Positions 8,944 to 18,022 of a stretch of 39,915 bases of DNA are shown piece by piece. The notes below the pieces were generated by a model, which worked only from the letters and a program-made list of their open reading frames with translations, was not told the origin of the DNA and made no database searches. This DNA is from Actinomycetes bacterium (GTDB lineage: Bacteria > Actinomycetota > Acidimicrobiia > Acidimicrobiales > Palsa-688): the NCBI GenBank assembly GCA_021847945.1, contig JAJZNG010000126.1, positions 10,651 to 50,565 on the forward strand, given 5' to 3'. Made by a program: the position numbers and the translations under genes. Position 1 is the first letter of the stretch, and each line of letters starts with the position of its first letter.

Positions 8944-10742
8944 CCGTGGGGACCGGCAACGGCTCTCGAACCCGCAGGGCCGTTCGGATAGCCAACTGCA
9001 GCGGGTTCTACGGGGACCGGCTGTCCGCTGCACGCGAGATGGTCGACGGCGGCCCGATCGACTTCCTAACCGGGGACTGGCTCGCCGAGCTCACGATGCT
9101 GATCCTCGCCAAGAACCGCCTGCGGGATCCTCAGGCCGGCTACGCAAGGACTTTCGTGACGCAGATGGAGCAGGTCATGGGCGACTGCATTGAGCGTGGG
9201 ATCAAAGTCGTTTCCAACGCCGGAGGTCTCTCCCCGCGAGGCTGCGCGGAGGCTGTAGGCAGCGTCGCTGAGCGTCTCGGACTGTCGCCTGTGATCGCCT
9301 ACGTGGAAGGCGACGACCTGGTGGGGCGCCTAGCAGAGCTGGGCGACGCCGGGATAGACCTCCGCCACATGGAGACCGGGGAGCCTTTGGGAGACCGACA
9401 GGTGCTCACCGCGAACGCCTACCTGGGCGGCTGGGGGATCGTGGAGGCGCTCCAACGCGGAGCGGACATTGTCGTGACGGGCCGGGTGACTGACGCTGCC
9501 TTGGTGGTCGGACCTGCGGCGTGGTGGCACGGATGGGCTAGGGACGACTTCGACCGGCTCGCCGGGTCGGTCGTCGCGGGCCATGTGATCGAGTGCGGAG
9601 CGCAGGCCACAGGGGGTAACTACGCTTTTTTCTCCGAGATCCCAGGCCTTGAGCACCCTGGGTTTCCGATAGCGGAAGTGTCGGCAGATGGCACGTCGGT
9701 GATCACCAAGCACCCCGGCCAGGGGGGCGCGGTGACCGTCGGCACCGTCACGGCGCAGTTGCTATACGAGATAGCAGACCCCGCGTACATTAACCCTGAC
9801 GTCACAGCGCGTTTCGACACGATCAGACTCCAAGGCGACGGGCCGGACAGGGTACGAATTTCCGGTGTAGTCGGCGAACCACCTCCGGACACGACGAAGG
9901 TGTCCGTGAACTTCGCCGGTGGGTGGAGGTCCACTACCAGCTTGTACCTGACGGGCTTGGACATCGAGGCGAAAGCAGCTTTGGTGGAAAAGGCCCTCTG
10001 GTCGTCTTTCCCCGGGGGCCGGGCGTTTTTCGACGAGACCGACGTTACCCTTGCCCGGACCGACAAGGTGGACCCTGAGACCAACGAAGAGGCTTCCGCC
10101 CTTCTGCGCATCACCGTCAAGGACGCCGACGAACGCAAGGTAGGCCGGGCGTTCTCCGCCAAGGTGACCGAGCTGGCCCTCGCCTCGTACCCGGGCCTCT
10201 ACGGGGGCGGCCTGACTTCGGGCGCTACCGCCTTCGGAGTGTTCTGGCCTGCGCTTGTGCCGTCCTCGCTCGTATATCAAGAGGTGGTCGTAAGGGGCGA
10301 AAAGACCCTGGTGGAGCCGACCGCCGCCGGTCCCACCGCGCCCGCTGCCGCCGCTGGTCCCACCGCGCCCGCTGCCGCTGGCAGCGGGCCGGCGAGACGG
10401 GTTCCTCTGGGAGTCGCGTTCGGGGCCCGCTCCGGCGACAAAGCCGGGAACGCGAACCTCGGAGTCTGGGCTCGCAGCGACCTCTCCTACCAGTGGCTTG
10501 CTGGCTACCTGAGCGTGGAGCGACTCAAGAACCTCCTGCCCGAGACGGCGGGATTGGAGGTGCGACGCTACGAGCTCGCCAACCTTCGGGCTATCAACTT
10601 CGTGATAGTCGGACTTCTCGGCGACGGGGTTGCTGCTAGCACCCGCCAGGACGGCCAAGCCAAGAGCCTCGGGGAATGGCTGAGAGCCCGGTACGCGGAC
10701 ATCCCCATCCCGGTCCTCGAATCGTCAGCCAGCGGCAGCTAA
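8940..10742 (+). CDS. AtuA-like (DUF1446, acyclic terpene utilisation family) protein with C-terminal AtuA-like domain
   Basis: VRIANCSGFYGDRLSAAREMVDGGPIDFLTGDWLAELTMLIL...KVVSNAGGLSPRGCAEAV...GDKAGNANLGVWAR; GTG 8940 overlaps upstream TGA. Confidence 0.88.
   Translation: MTVGTGNGSRTRRAVRIANCSGFYGDRLSAAREMVDGGPIDFLTGDWLAELTMLILAKNRLRDPQAGYARTFVTQMEQVMGDCIERGIKVVSNAGGLSPRGCAEAVGSVAERLGLSPVIAYVEGDDLVGRLAELGDAGIDLRHMETGEPLGDRQVLTANAYLGGWGIVEALQRGADIVVTGRVTDAALVVGPAAWWHGWARDDFDRLAGSVVAGHVIECGAQATGGNYAFFSEIPGLEHPGFPIAEVSADGTSVITKHPGQGGAVTVGTVTAQLLYEIADPAYINPDVTARFDTIRLQGDGPDRVRISGVVGEPPPDTTKVSVNFAGGWRSTTSLYLTGLDIEAKAALVEKALWSSFPGGRAFFDETDVTLARTDKVDPETNEEASALLRITVKDADERKVGRAFSAKVTELALASYPGLYGGGLTSGATAFGVFWPALVPSSLVYQEVVVRGEKTLVEPTAAGPTAPAAAAGPTAPAAAGSGPARRVPLGVAFGARSGDKAGNANLGVWARSDLSYQWLAGYLSVERLKNLLPETAGLEVRRYELANLRAINFVIVGLLGDGVAASTRQDGQAKSLGEWLRARYADIPIPVLESSASGS
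10329..10377. repeat. 27-bp period tandem repeat (22 bp identical) encoding AAGPTAPAA linker
   Basis: ggtcccaccgcgcccgctgccg at 10329-10350 and 10356-10377; also a 10-bp perfect stem with 3-nt loop at 10367-10389 (gcccgctgcc-gct-ggcagcgggc). Confidence 0.9.
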
Positions 10743-10808
10743 CCGGTCGCGGCCGAACAGCACAAGCCAGCCGAGAAGCAGAGCTCCCATGGGCGCGCCG
10801 CCGGCCGC

Positions 10809-13001
10809 TCAGGGGGCGACGAGGACCGGCTCGTCGTCGGCGTCGGAGACACTTGACCGTTCGGCGCCCTCCACGTTCAGGTGGGGGATCAGCCTGTCCA
10901 ACCAGCCGGGGAGCCACCAGTTCGCGTCACCGAGCAGGTGCATGATCGAAGGGACGAGCACCGTGCGGATAATGAAAGCGTCGACGAGTATCGCCCCTGC
11001 GAGTCCGATACCGAACTGTTTAATCACCACGTTGTTCCCCAGGGCGAAAGAGGCGAATACCAAGATCATGATCGTCGCAGCGGCCGTTATCACACGACCG
11101 GTGGCGGACTGGCCGACTGTCACCGCCCTGGAGGCGTCACGGTGAGCGACCCACTCCTCGCGCATCCGGCTGACCAGGAACACCTCGTAGTCCATGGAAA
11201 GCCCGAAGAGGATCGACAGCAAGATCACCGGAAGGAACACTTCTACCGGCACTTTCGACGATATCCGGAAAAGGGAGTGACCCCATCCCCATTCGAAGAC
11301 GGCGTTCAGGATCCCCAGGGACGCGCCCACGGAGAGAATGTTCATCACTGACGCGACTAGCGGCACGACCAGGCTGCGGAATACGGCCATCAGCAAGATG
11401 AACCCGAGCACCACCACCGCCAGCACGAAGTAGATCAGTTTGGACGCCAGGACGTGCGCGAAGTCCGTCTGGATCGCAGTCTGGCCACCCACCAAGACGT
11501 CCAAGCCGCTGCCGGCTTCGGCTTTCGGTATCACCTCCGAGCGCAGGTGGTCTACCAGCACGGTCGTCTTGGCTGCCTGTGGACTCGTGGAAGGGTACAC
11601 GGTGGCGATAGCTACCGTACCGGCCGGGTTGGTGACAGCCGGAGCGACAGAGACGACCCCCGGGACACCGGCGACGTCGCGGGTTACCGCCACGAACGCC
11701 GCCTTGTCAGCAGGGTTAGGGAGCTGGGCGACCAGCAATAGAGGGCCGTTGAAACCGGGTCCGAAACCTTGCGCTAGGAGGTGGTAAGCGGCAAGGGTGG
11801 TCGAGCCGGGAGGATCGCTGCTCGCGTCGTCCAGACCGAGACGTAGAGTGAAAATAGGCAGTCCAATAGCGACGACCGCCAGCAGCGCTATGACCGCAGG
11901 TAGGGTCGGGCGGCGCTCTATGAAAGTCGACCAGCGGTTCCAAAGCCCCGACACGTGGTCCACTTCGGGGCCCTGCTCGGCGAGGCGACGACGCTCACGC
12001 CTGCTCAGGACCTTCGGCCCGAAGAACCCGAGCAGCGCAGGTAGAAGCGTGATCGACGCGAACATGGTGAGAAGCACCGTCACCGACGCCGAGATAGCTA
12101 AACCGTAGAGGAAGGAAAGTCCGAGCACGAACTGGCCCATCAAAGCGATGCAGACGGTGAGACCAGCGAAGAACACCGCCCGTCCCGAGGTGTTGATCGC
12201 CTCGACAGCTGCCGCTTCTACGTCCCTACCAGCTTTGAGGGCGCTGCGGTGACGGGTGAGGATGAAAAGCGAGTAGTCGACTCCGACCCCTAGTCCGATG
12301 AGCACGCCGAGCAGGGTCGCGAAGTCCGCTATCGACAGGACGTGGCTGAGAAGGGTAGTGACGCTCGTGCCGATGCCTATGGCTATCAGAGCTGTGATGA
12401 TAGGCAGGAACGCAGAGAACAGCGCCCCGAAAGCCAAACCCAGAACTATCAGGGCGAAGATTACACCTGCGATCGTGCTGGACGACCCCGCCTGGCTGTT
12501 GAGCTGCTCTATGTCCTGACCGCCGAGCGCCACCTGGAGGTTCGACCCGCGGGCCGCCTCCGCTGTCGACACGACCCTCGCGACGTCGGCTTTCGGGTTG
12601 GATCCGACCTGGCCGTCGAACACCACGGTGGCAAAGGCGACCTTCGCGTCTTTGCTGACCTGCTGGCGTCCTGACGGGGCGTAAGGGCTGTTAACGGCCC
12701 GCACGTCGGGCAGGGAGGCCACCTGCGAGAGCATCTTCGACACGGCCGCCTTTACGGCCGGGTCGGTGACCGTCCCCGACCGTGTGGCCACGACTATCTG
12801 GTCGGAGCTACCCGACGCGGCGGGGAAATCCTTTTGAAGCAGGTTGAGAGCCTGCGCGGACTGGGTGCTCGGCAGCTGGAACTTGGTTGCGAAACTGGAC
12901 CCCGCGGAGCGACTGGCGGCCGCTGTGACGACGAGCGCGAGGATCCACGCCAGAAGGACTATCCGGCGGTGCCTGAAGCACCACCGCGCAAGATCGGACA
13001 C
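10809..13001 (-). CDS. MMPL/RND-family transporter
   Basis: 730 aa, repeated TM architecture; LGVLIGLGVGVDYSLFILTRHRSALKAG and LLSILFGLSMDYEVFLVSRMREEW characteristic of MMPL. Confidence 0.92.
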   Translation of the reverse strand: MSDLARWCFRHRRIVLLAWILALVVTAAASRSAGSSFATKFQLPSTQSAQALNLLQKDFPAASGSSDQIVVATRSGTVTDPAVKAAVSKMLSQVASLPDVRAVNSPYAPSGRQQVSKDAKVAFATVVFDGQVGSNPKADVARVVSTAEAARGSNLQVALGGQDIEQLNSQAGSSSTIAGVIFALIVLGLAFGALFSAFLPIITALIAIGIGTSVTTLLSHVLSIADFATLLGVLIGLGVGVDYSLFILTRHRSALKAGRDVEAAAVEAINTSGRAVFFAGLTVCIALMGQFVLGLSFLYGLAISASVTVLLTMFASITLLPALLGFFGPKVLSRRERRRLAEQGPEVDHVSGLWNRWSTFIERRPTLPAVIALLAVVAIGLPIFTLRLGLDDASSDPPGSTTLAAYHLLAQGFGPGFNGPLLLVAQLPNPADKAAFVAVTRDVAGVPGVVSVAPAVTNPAGTVAIATVYPSTSPQAAKTTVLVDHLRSEVIPKAEAGSGLDVLVGGQTAIQTDFAHVLASKLIYFVLAVVVLGFILLMAVFRSLVVPLVASVMNILSVGASLGILNAVFEWGWGHSLFRISSKVPVEVFLPVILLSILFGLSMDYEVFLVSRMREEWVAHRDASRAVTVGQSATGRVITAAATIMILVFASFALGNNVVIKQFGIGLAGAILVDAFIIRTVLVPSIMHLLGDANWWLPGWLDRLIPHLNVEGAERSSVSDADDEPVLVAP

Positions 13002-13201
13002 CTGTGTGCTCTACCTCCGAGGTCGCGCGGTGCCGGTCGGCACACGCCTTTTCGACCTCTACGATACAGCCGCTCGGGAAGTTACCGGTATCAGGAAACA
13101 AAGGCCGCCGCCCGCTATGCCGCCGCTGCTGTAGCCGCTCCCCTCGCGAAAAGCTGGGTCTGAGGGAAGATAAAGCCCGCCTGCTGCGTTCGTCTCAGGA
13201 C

Positions 13202-14725
13202 ATGCGAGATCCCCAGCAAACCGCGCCTTCGAACGCCCCCGCCCGCCGGTCTCATGACGGGATGGTGTTGGCCATAGCCTGCCTCGCACAGTTCATGGTG
13301 GTCCTCGACGTGTCGATAGTCAATGTCGCCCTGCCGTCCATCGGACGCGACCTGCACTACAGCGCCTCCGGCTTGCAATGGGTTGTTAACGCTTACGTCC
13401 TCACCTTCGCCGGGTTCCTCCTACTCGGAGGCAGGGCCGCCGACATCTTCGGACGGCGGCGCGTGTACATGGCCGGGCTGTGGCTCTTCAGCGCGGCGAG
13501 CCTCGCCGGGGGCTTCGCGCAAGACTCGACCTGGTTGACGATCGCCCGGGCCGCGCAAGGCGTCGGTGGAGCGATCCTCTCCCCGGCGACTCTCACCATC
13601 ATCGTGACCACCTTCTCCGGAAAGCACCTGCCTCGCGCTCTTGGGATATGGAGTGCCGTCGCCGGCGCCGGCGGGGCGGCAGGCTCGATACTCGGCGGCG
13701 TCCTCACAGCCGAACTGTCGTGGCGTTGGGTGCTGTTCGTGAACATCCCGGTGGGAGTGGTCGCTACCGTCGCCGCGTTGGGATATCTGACCGAGGCGAA
13801 AGGCCACAACCCCGACGGCACCCGTCCGAAGCTAGACGTGATAGGAGCGATAGCCGTTACCGGCGGCCTGAGCGCATTGGTCTACGCCATAGTCGGGACG
13901 TCCACCCACCCATGGGCATCAGGGCAGACCCTCGCTTTCCTAGCGGTCGCGCTCGTCGCGCTCGTCGGTTTCGTCGTATACGAAGCCCGCTTCCCGACCA
14001 ACCCTCTGGTCCCGCTCCGGCTGTTCCGATCGCGCTCGGTGTGGGGGGCGAACCTGGTCATGTTCTTAGTCGGTGCCGCCTTCTTTGCGATGTGGTACTT
14101 CTTGTCCTTGTACCTACAAGACGTCCTCGGCTACGGGGCGCTACGGGCTGGCATGGCCTTCCTGCCGATGGCGGTGACCATAATCGTCGGCGCGCAGACG
14201 AGCTCGCGTCTGCTGCCCCGTATCGGCGCTCGCCCTTTGCTGCTCGCAGGGACCGTCGCCGCCACCGCCGGGTTCTTCTGGCTGTCGGAGATCACCGTGC
14301 ACGGCGCGTACTGGGCTCACGTGTTCGGACCGGGCTGTATCATCTCGCTTGCCCTCGGACTGCTGTTCACACCTCTGGCTTCGGCTGCGACCGCCGGGGT
14401 TGCCCGCCACGAGGCCGGCCTAGCCTCTGGCGTGCTCAACACGTCCCGCCAGGTCGGTGGGTCTCTCGGACTGGCCGTACTAGCCACAATCGCCACCGAC
14501 CGGACCAACTCGCTGCTGCACGCCAAGGCGTCCGCTAGTGCTTCAGGTGTGAGCCGGGCTGTTCTGGCTGCGACCGATTCCGGGTTCGTAAGGGCTTTCG
14601 AGGTCGCCGCCTTCGTGTGCGCGGCCGGGTTCGTAGCGGCGTTCGTAGTGCCTAAGCTCCGCTCGCCGGCGCCAGCCGCCGAGCGGCCGCCCGGAGATCT
14701 CAGGAGCTTCTCAACGTCGTCCTAA
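13202..14725 (+). CDS. MFS drug transporter, DHA2-like (14 TM)
   Basis: AIACLAQFMVVLDVSIVNVALPSIGRDLHYSASGLQWVVNAYVLTFAGFLLLGGRAADIFGRRR. Confidence 0.92.
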   Translation: MRDPQQTAPSNAPARRSHDGMVLAIACLAQFMVVLDVSIVNVALPSIGRDLHYSASGLQWVVNAYVLTFAGFLLLGGRAADIFGRRRVYMAGLWLFSAASLAGGFAQDSTWLTIARAAQGVGGAILSPATLTIIVTTFSGKHLPRALGIWSAVAGAGGAAGSILGGVLTAELSWRWVLFVNIPVGVVATVAALGYLTEAKGHNPDGTRPKLDVIGAIAVTGGLSALVYAIVGTSTHPWASGQTLAFLAVALVALVGFVVYEARFPTNPLVPLRLFRSRSVWGANLVMFLVGAAFFAMWYFLSLYLQDVLGYGALRAGMAFLPMAVTIIVGAQTSSRLLPRIGARPLLLAGTVAATAGFFWLSEITVHGAYWAHVFGPGCIISLALGLLFTPLASAATAGVARHEAGLASGVLNTSRQVGGSLGLAVLATIATDRTNSLLHAKASASASGVSRAVLAATDSGFVRAFEVAAFVCAAGFVAAFVVPKLRSPAPAAERPPGDLRSFSTSS

Positions 14726-14802
14726 GCAACCCACAGCCTCGAAGCGCATCCTGGTTGATGTAGAGATCGACAAGTGAGCTTCTAGCAGAACAGGACGGCG
14801 AT

Positions 14803-16119
14803 ATGAGTTACATCCCAGGACAGCCATACGACGACTCTCAGATGCCCCCCCAAGGGCCGCCGGCTCCTTCACGGCACCGGCCGCGCACCCGGCCGGCCGT
14901 GGCAGTCGCAGCCGTGCTTGCGACCGTCGGCGCAGGAACGATCGCCGGCCACATCCTGTGGCCGTCGTCTGCTACGCGCTCGGCGGCGGCGCCGCTGTCT
15001 AACAGTTCCGGCTCGTCGGGGTCATCGACGTCTCCGCTAAACCCGGCCGGCGTCAATGGGTCGGGTTCAGCCCCGACCGGCGTCAACGGATCGGGAACGT
15101 CTTCTGTCGCAGGTCAAGGCAGCCCGACCGACGTTTCTTCCATAGCTTCGAAGGTGGACCCGGGCCTGGTCGACGTGAACTCGACTTTCTCCTACCAGCA
15201 GGCCTCGGGAGCGGGGACAGGGATCGTCTTGTCCTCGAACGGAATTGTCCTCACCAACAACCACGTGATCAACGGTGCCACTTCCATTACCGTCACGGAT
15301 CTCGGCAACGGGCGGAGCTACCCCGCGACCGTGATCGGCTACGACACGACCAAGGACGTCGCGGTCTTGCGACTCCAAGGTGCTTCGGGACTTCAGACGG
15401 CTTCGATAGGCACCTCGTCGTCGGCGCGAGTCGGGCTCCCGGTGGTCGCGATAGGTAACGCCGGTGGGGTTGGCGGCACTCCGAGCGCTGCGGGTGGTTC
15501 CGTCACCGCCCTGGATCAGTCGATCACAGCCTCCGATTCCCTCGACGGTGTGGCAGAGCACCTGACCGGGATGATCGAGACCAACGCTGCTATCGAGCCG
15601 GGCGACTCGGGCGGGCCGCTAGTAGACACGTCGGGTCAGGTGATCGGGATGGACACGGCCGCGGCGTCGGGCAACCAGCTCCAGGTGGCGGTAAGCCAAG
15701 GTTACGCGATCCCCATCAACGAGGCCATGTCGATAGCCCGCTCCATCCTCGCCGGCGACTCGTCGGCGTCGATACACGTCGGTCCGACCGCTTTCCTCGG
15801 TGTGCTCATAAGCTCCTCTAGCGAGTCCGCCAACCCCGGCGCCTTCGTCTTCGGCGGCTCTCCTCTGTCGCAGACCCCCCAGGCTGCCAGCGGGGCGACG
15901 GTCGCCGGGGTGATACCCGGCTACGCCGCAGCCAACGCCGGCTTGGGCACCGGCGACGTGATCACCGCCATCAACGGTCAGGCTGTCAGCTCGCCGAGCG
16001 TCCTGAGCCGCGATATCGCATCCGAGAAGCCCGGCCAGTCGGTGAGCCTCACCTGGACCTCACCTGCCGGCCAGGCCGAGACGGCGACCGTCACTCTGAC
16101 GGCGGGACCCCCGGCGTAG
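14803..16119 (+). CDS. HtrA/DegP-like membrane-anchored trypsin-like serine protease with PDZ domain
   Basis: N-terminal TM; catalytic LTNNHVI, DVAVLRL, GDSGGPLVD; PDZ-like YAAANAGLGTGDVITAINGQAV. Confidence 0.92.
   Translation: MSYIPGQPYDDSQMPPQGPPAPSRHRPRTRPAVAVAAVLATVGAGTIAGHILWPSSATRSAAAPLSNSSGSSGSSTSPLNPAGVNGSGSAPTGVNGSGTSSVAGQGSPTDVSSIASKVDPGLVDVNSTFSYQQASGAGTGIVLSSNGIVLTNNHVINGATSITVTDLGNGRSYPATVIGYDTTKDVAVLRLQGASGLQTASIGTSSSARVGLPVVAIGNAGGVGGTPSAAGGSVTALDQSITASDSLDGVAEHLTGMIETNAAIEPGDSGGPLVDTSGQVIGMDTAAASGNQLQVAVSQGYAIPINEAMSIARSILAGDSSASIHVGPTAFLGVLISSSSESANPGAFVFGGSPLSQTPQAASGATVAGVIPGYAAANAGLGTGDVITAINGQAVSSPSVLSRDIASEKPGQSVSLTWTSPAGQAETATVTLTAGPPA
15047..15095. repeat. 30-bp period imperfect tandem repeat in HtrA linker (GVNGSGSAPTGVNGSGTS)
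   Basis: ccggcgtcaatgggtcggg (15047-15065) versus ccggcgtcaacggatcggg (15077-15095). Confidence 0.85.
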
Positions 16120-18022
16120 ACGGCCACACCCGGATCTTCCCCGGTGCGATACGCACCTCGCATCGTCCGCCGTCGACCATCTGATACGGGTATTCGAACG
16201 ACATAGTGCTGTGCGACACTCCCCCGCTTGCAGCGGGGGAGTGTCGCGAGAGGATCTCGACGCCGCCTTCCAAGCGGACCAGCACCTGCCGGTTCACCGC
16301 GAAATCGGTGACGTCCACGATCAACCCGGTTTGAGTCCTCCCGGCAGCGGACGCCGTGAAAGCCGGCCCGGTAGCGGACCCACCAACAGCCGTCCCGACC
16401 GGGTAGACCTCGACGTCTTCTGGGCGCACCGCCCACGACACCCTGTCCCCCGGAGCGAACCCGCTCACGTCGGCCGGGAAGGCTGCGTCGCCGGCGATGA
16501 GAGTCCCCGGAGGCGAGGCGACGCCTTCGAGGACGTTCTCGACTCCCACGAGCCTTGCCACCTCAGCCGACGCCGGGTAACGGAACACCTCCCCCACCGC
16601 CCCAGCTTGTAGCACTCGACCCGCTTCGAGCACGATCACCTCGTCAGCCAGGATCGCCGCCTCCGCGGGGTCGTGCGTGACCAGCACAGTCGAAAGGTCG
16701 TTCTCCCGCTGAAGCTTGCGCAGCTCGCGGCGAAGTTGGTTCCTCACGGGCGTGTCGAGAGCCGAGAAAGGCTCGTCGAGAAGCACGACCCGCGGGCCCG
16801 ACGACAGGGCCGCAGCGAAACTCACCCTCTGGCGCTGGCCGCCCGACAGTTGGTGAGGGTAGCGGTCCTCGAGGCCGGCCAACCCCAGACGCTGCACCCA
16901 CCAAGCAGCAACGTCGGCCCGCGCGGCGACACCGAAACGCGCCTGATCCCGCACTGTCAACGTGGGGACGAGACCGTGACCCTGGGGTACGTAGCCGACA
17001 CCCCGTCTCTCCGCCGGCTGGTCAGTCACGTCAAGACCGGAGAAGCGCACCCTGGCAGAGCCGGCACCGAGAAGGCCCGCTATCGACTTGAGGGTCAACG
17101 ACTTGCCCGACCCCGACGGCCCAAGGATGGCGAGGCGGTGGCTTGCCGACTTGTAAGCGACACGAAGAGCGAAAGAGCCCACCTCGACGTCGAGATCCAA
17201 GTCTACGGCCGCCGGAGTGGACCTCCCCGGCGCGACCGGTTCGGGGTCTTCGACCCTGCGGCGCAGAAACGCCGGCCTTCGCGCTGAGAACAGCGCCGTG
17301 GCGACACCGGCCGCGACGAGCACGAGCACGGTCGGGGCTTGCGTGTCTGGTATTCCCGCCCCGGAGAACTGGACGTAGGTGTAGACGGGGATGGTGAAGG
17401 GATGGTAGGCGACTACCACGTTCGCCCCGTACTCGCCGATGGCTCGCAGCCAAGCCAGGAGCAGGCCCGCTCGGATCGCCGGCCCGGCGACTGGCAGGCT
17501 CACCTTCCAAAAACGTGCGATCGGCCCGTGCCCCAGCGTCGCCGCAAGGTCTTCGACCGAAGTGTCAGCCGCGGCGAAAGCCGAACGGGCCGCTACCACG
17601 AGGAAAGGCGCGGACACGAACACCTGCGCTGCGATGATCCCCGCCAGTGAGCTCACGAGACGCCCGTCGAAGAGCCGCCCTATCGTCGTGTAAGGACCGA
17701 AGAGGTAAACGAGGAGTATCCCCGCCATGACCGGCGGAAGGGCGAGGGGCAAAACGACGGCCGCGCCGACGACGCGCGCCAGGCGACCGCGGCTGCGTGC
17801 CAGGACGAAAGCGAGGGGGATCCCGACGACGGCGACGATCGCAGTCGCCACTGTTGCCGCCTCCACGGACGTGCGCAGCGCCGGCCAGAGGCTGGGGCTG
17901 GTGAAGCCGCGCCGGTTGGAGGTGACGAGCCGCCAGGCGAACGCCGCCATCGGGACTACCAGGTAGACGGCGAGCAGACCACCCAGCCATGACAGCGCTC
18001 CTGACGGCCTCGTCGATTTCAA
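16091..18022 (-). CDS. Fused ABC permease plus ATP-binding protein, molybdate/tungstate-type (ModB-ModC fusion)
   Basis: Permease part EYGANVVVAYHPFTIPVYTYVQF; ATPase part LGPSGSGKSLTLKSIAG, LSGGQRQRVSFAAAL, VLLDEPFSALD; C-terminal TOBE-like region. Confidence 0.88.
   Translation of the reverse strand: MKSTRPSGALSWLGGLLAVYLVVPMAAFAWRLVTSNRRGFTSPSLWPALRTSVEAATVATAIVAVVGIPLAFVLARSRGRLARVVGAAVVLPLALPPVMAGILLVYLFGPYTTIGRLFDGRLVSSLAGIIAAQVFVSAPFLVVAARSAFAAADTSVEDLAATLGHGPIARFWKVSLPVAGPAIRAGLLLAWLRAIGEYGANVVVAYHPFTIPVYTYVQFSGAGIPDTQAPTVLVLVAAGVATALFSARRPAFLRRRVEDPEPVAPGRSTPAAVDLDLDVEVGSFALRVAYKSASHRLAILGPSGSGKSLTLKSIAGLLGAGSARVRFSGLDVTDQPAERRGVGYVPQGHGLVPTLTVRDQARFGVAARADVAAWWVQRLGLAGLEDRYPHQLSGGQRQRVSFAAALSSGPRVVLLDEPFSALDTPVRNQLRRELRKLQRENDLSTVLVTHDPAEAAILADEVIVLEAGRVLQAGAVGEVFRYPASAEVARLVGVENVLEGVASPPGTLIAGDAAFPADVSGFAPGDRVSWAVRPEDVEVYPVGTAVGGSATGPAFTASAAGRTQTGLIVDVTDFAVNRQVLVRLEGGVEILSRHSPAASGGVSHSTMSFEYPYQMVDGGRCEVRIAPGKIRVWPSTPGVPPSE
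16213..16247. other. Perfect long hairpin (16-bp stem, 3-nt loop) inside the C-terminal coding region of the fused transporter gene
   Basis: gcgacactcccccgct-tgc-agcgggggagtgtcgc. Confidence 0.9.

Noticed and set aside
9762-10658. 298-aa minus-strand ORF antisense to the AtuA-like gene
   Set aside because: Low-complexity Arg/Gly/Ser product with no recognisable motif; explained by GC-biased antisense frames.
13480-14538. 352-aa plus-strand ORF overlapping the DHA2 MFS gene
   Set aside because: Out-of-frame Arg/Pro-rich product inside a clear MFS gene; typical spurious ORF in high-GC DNA.
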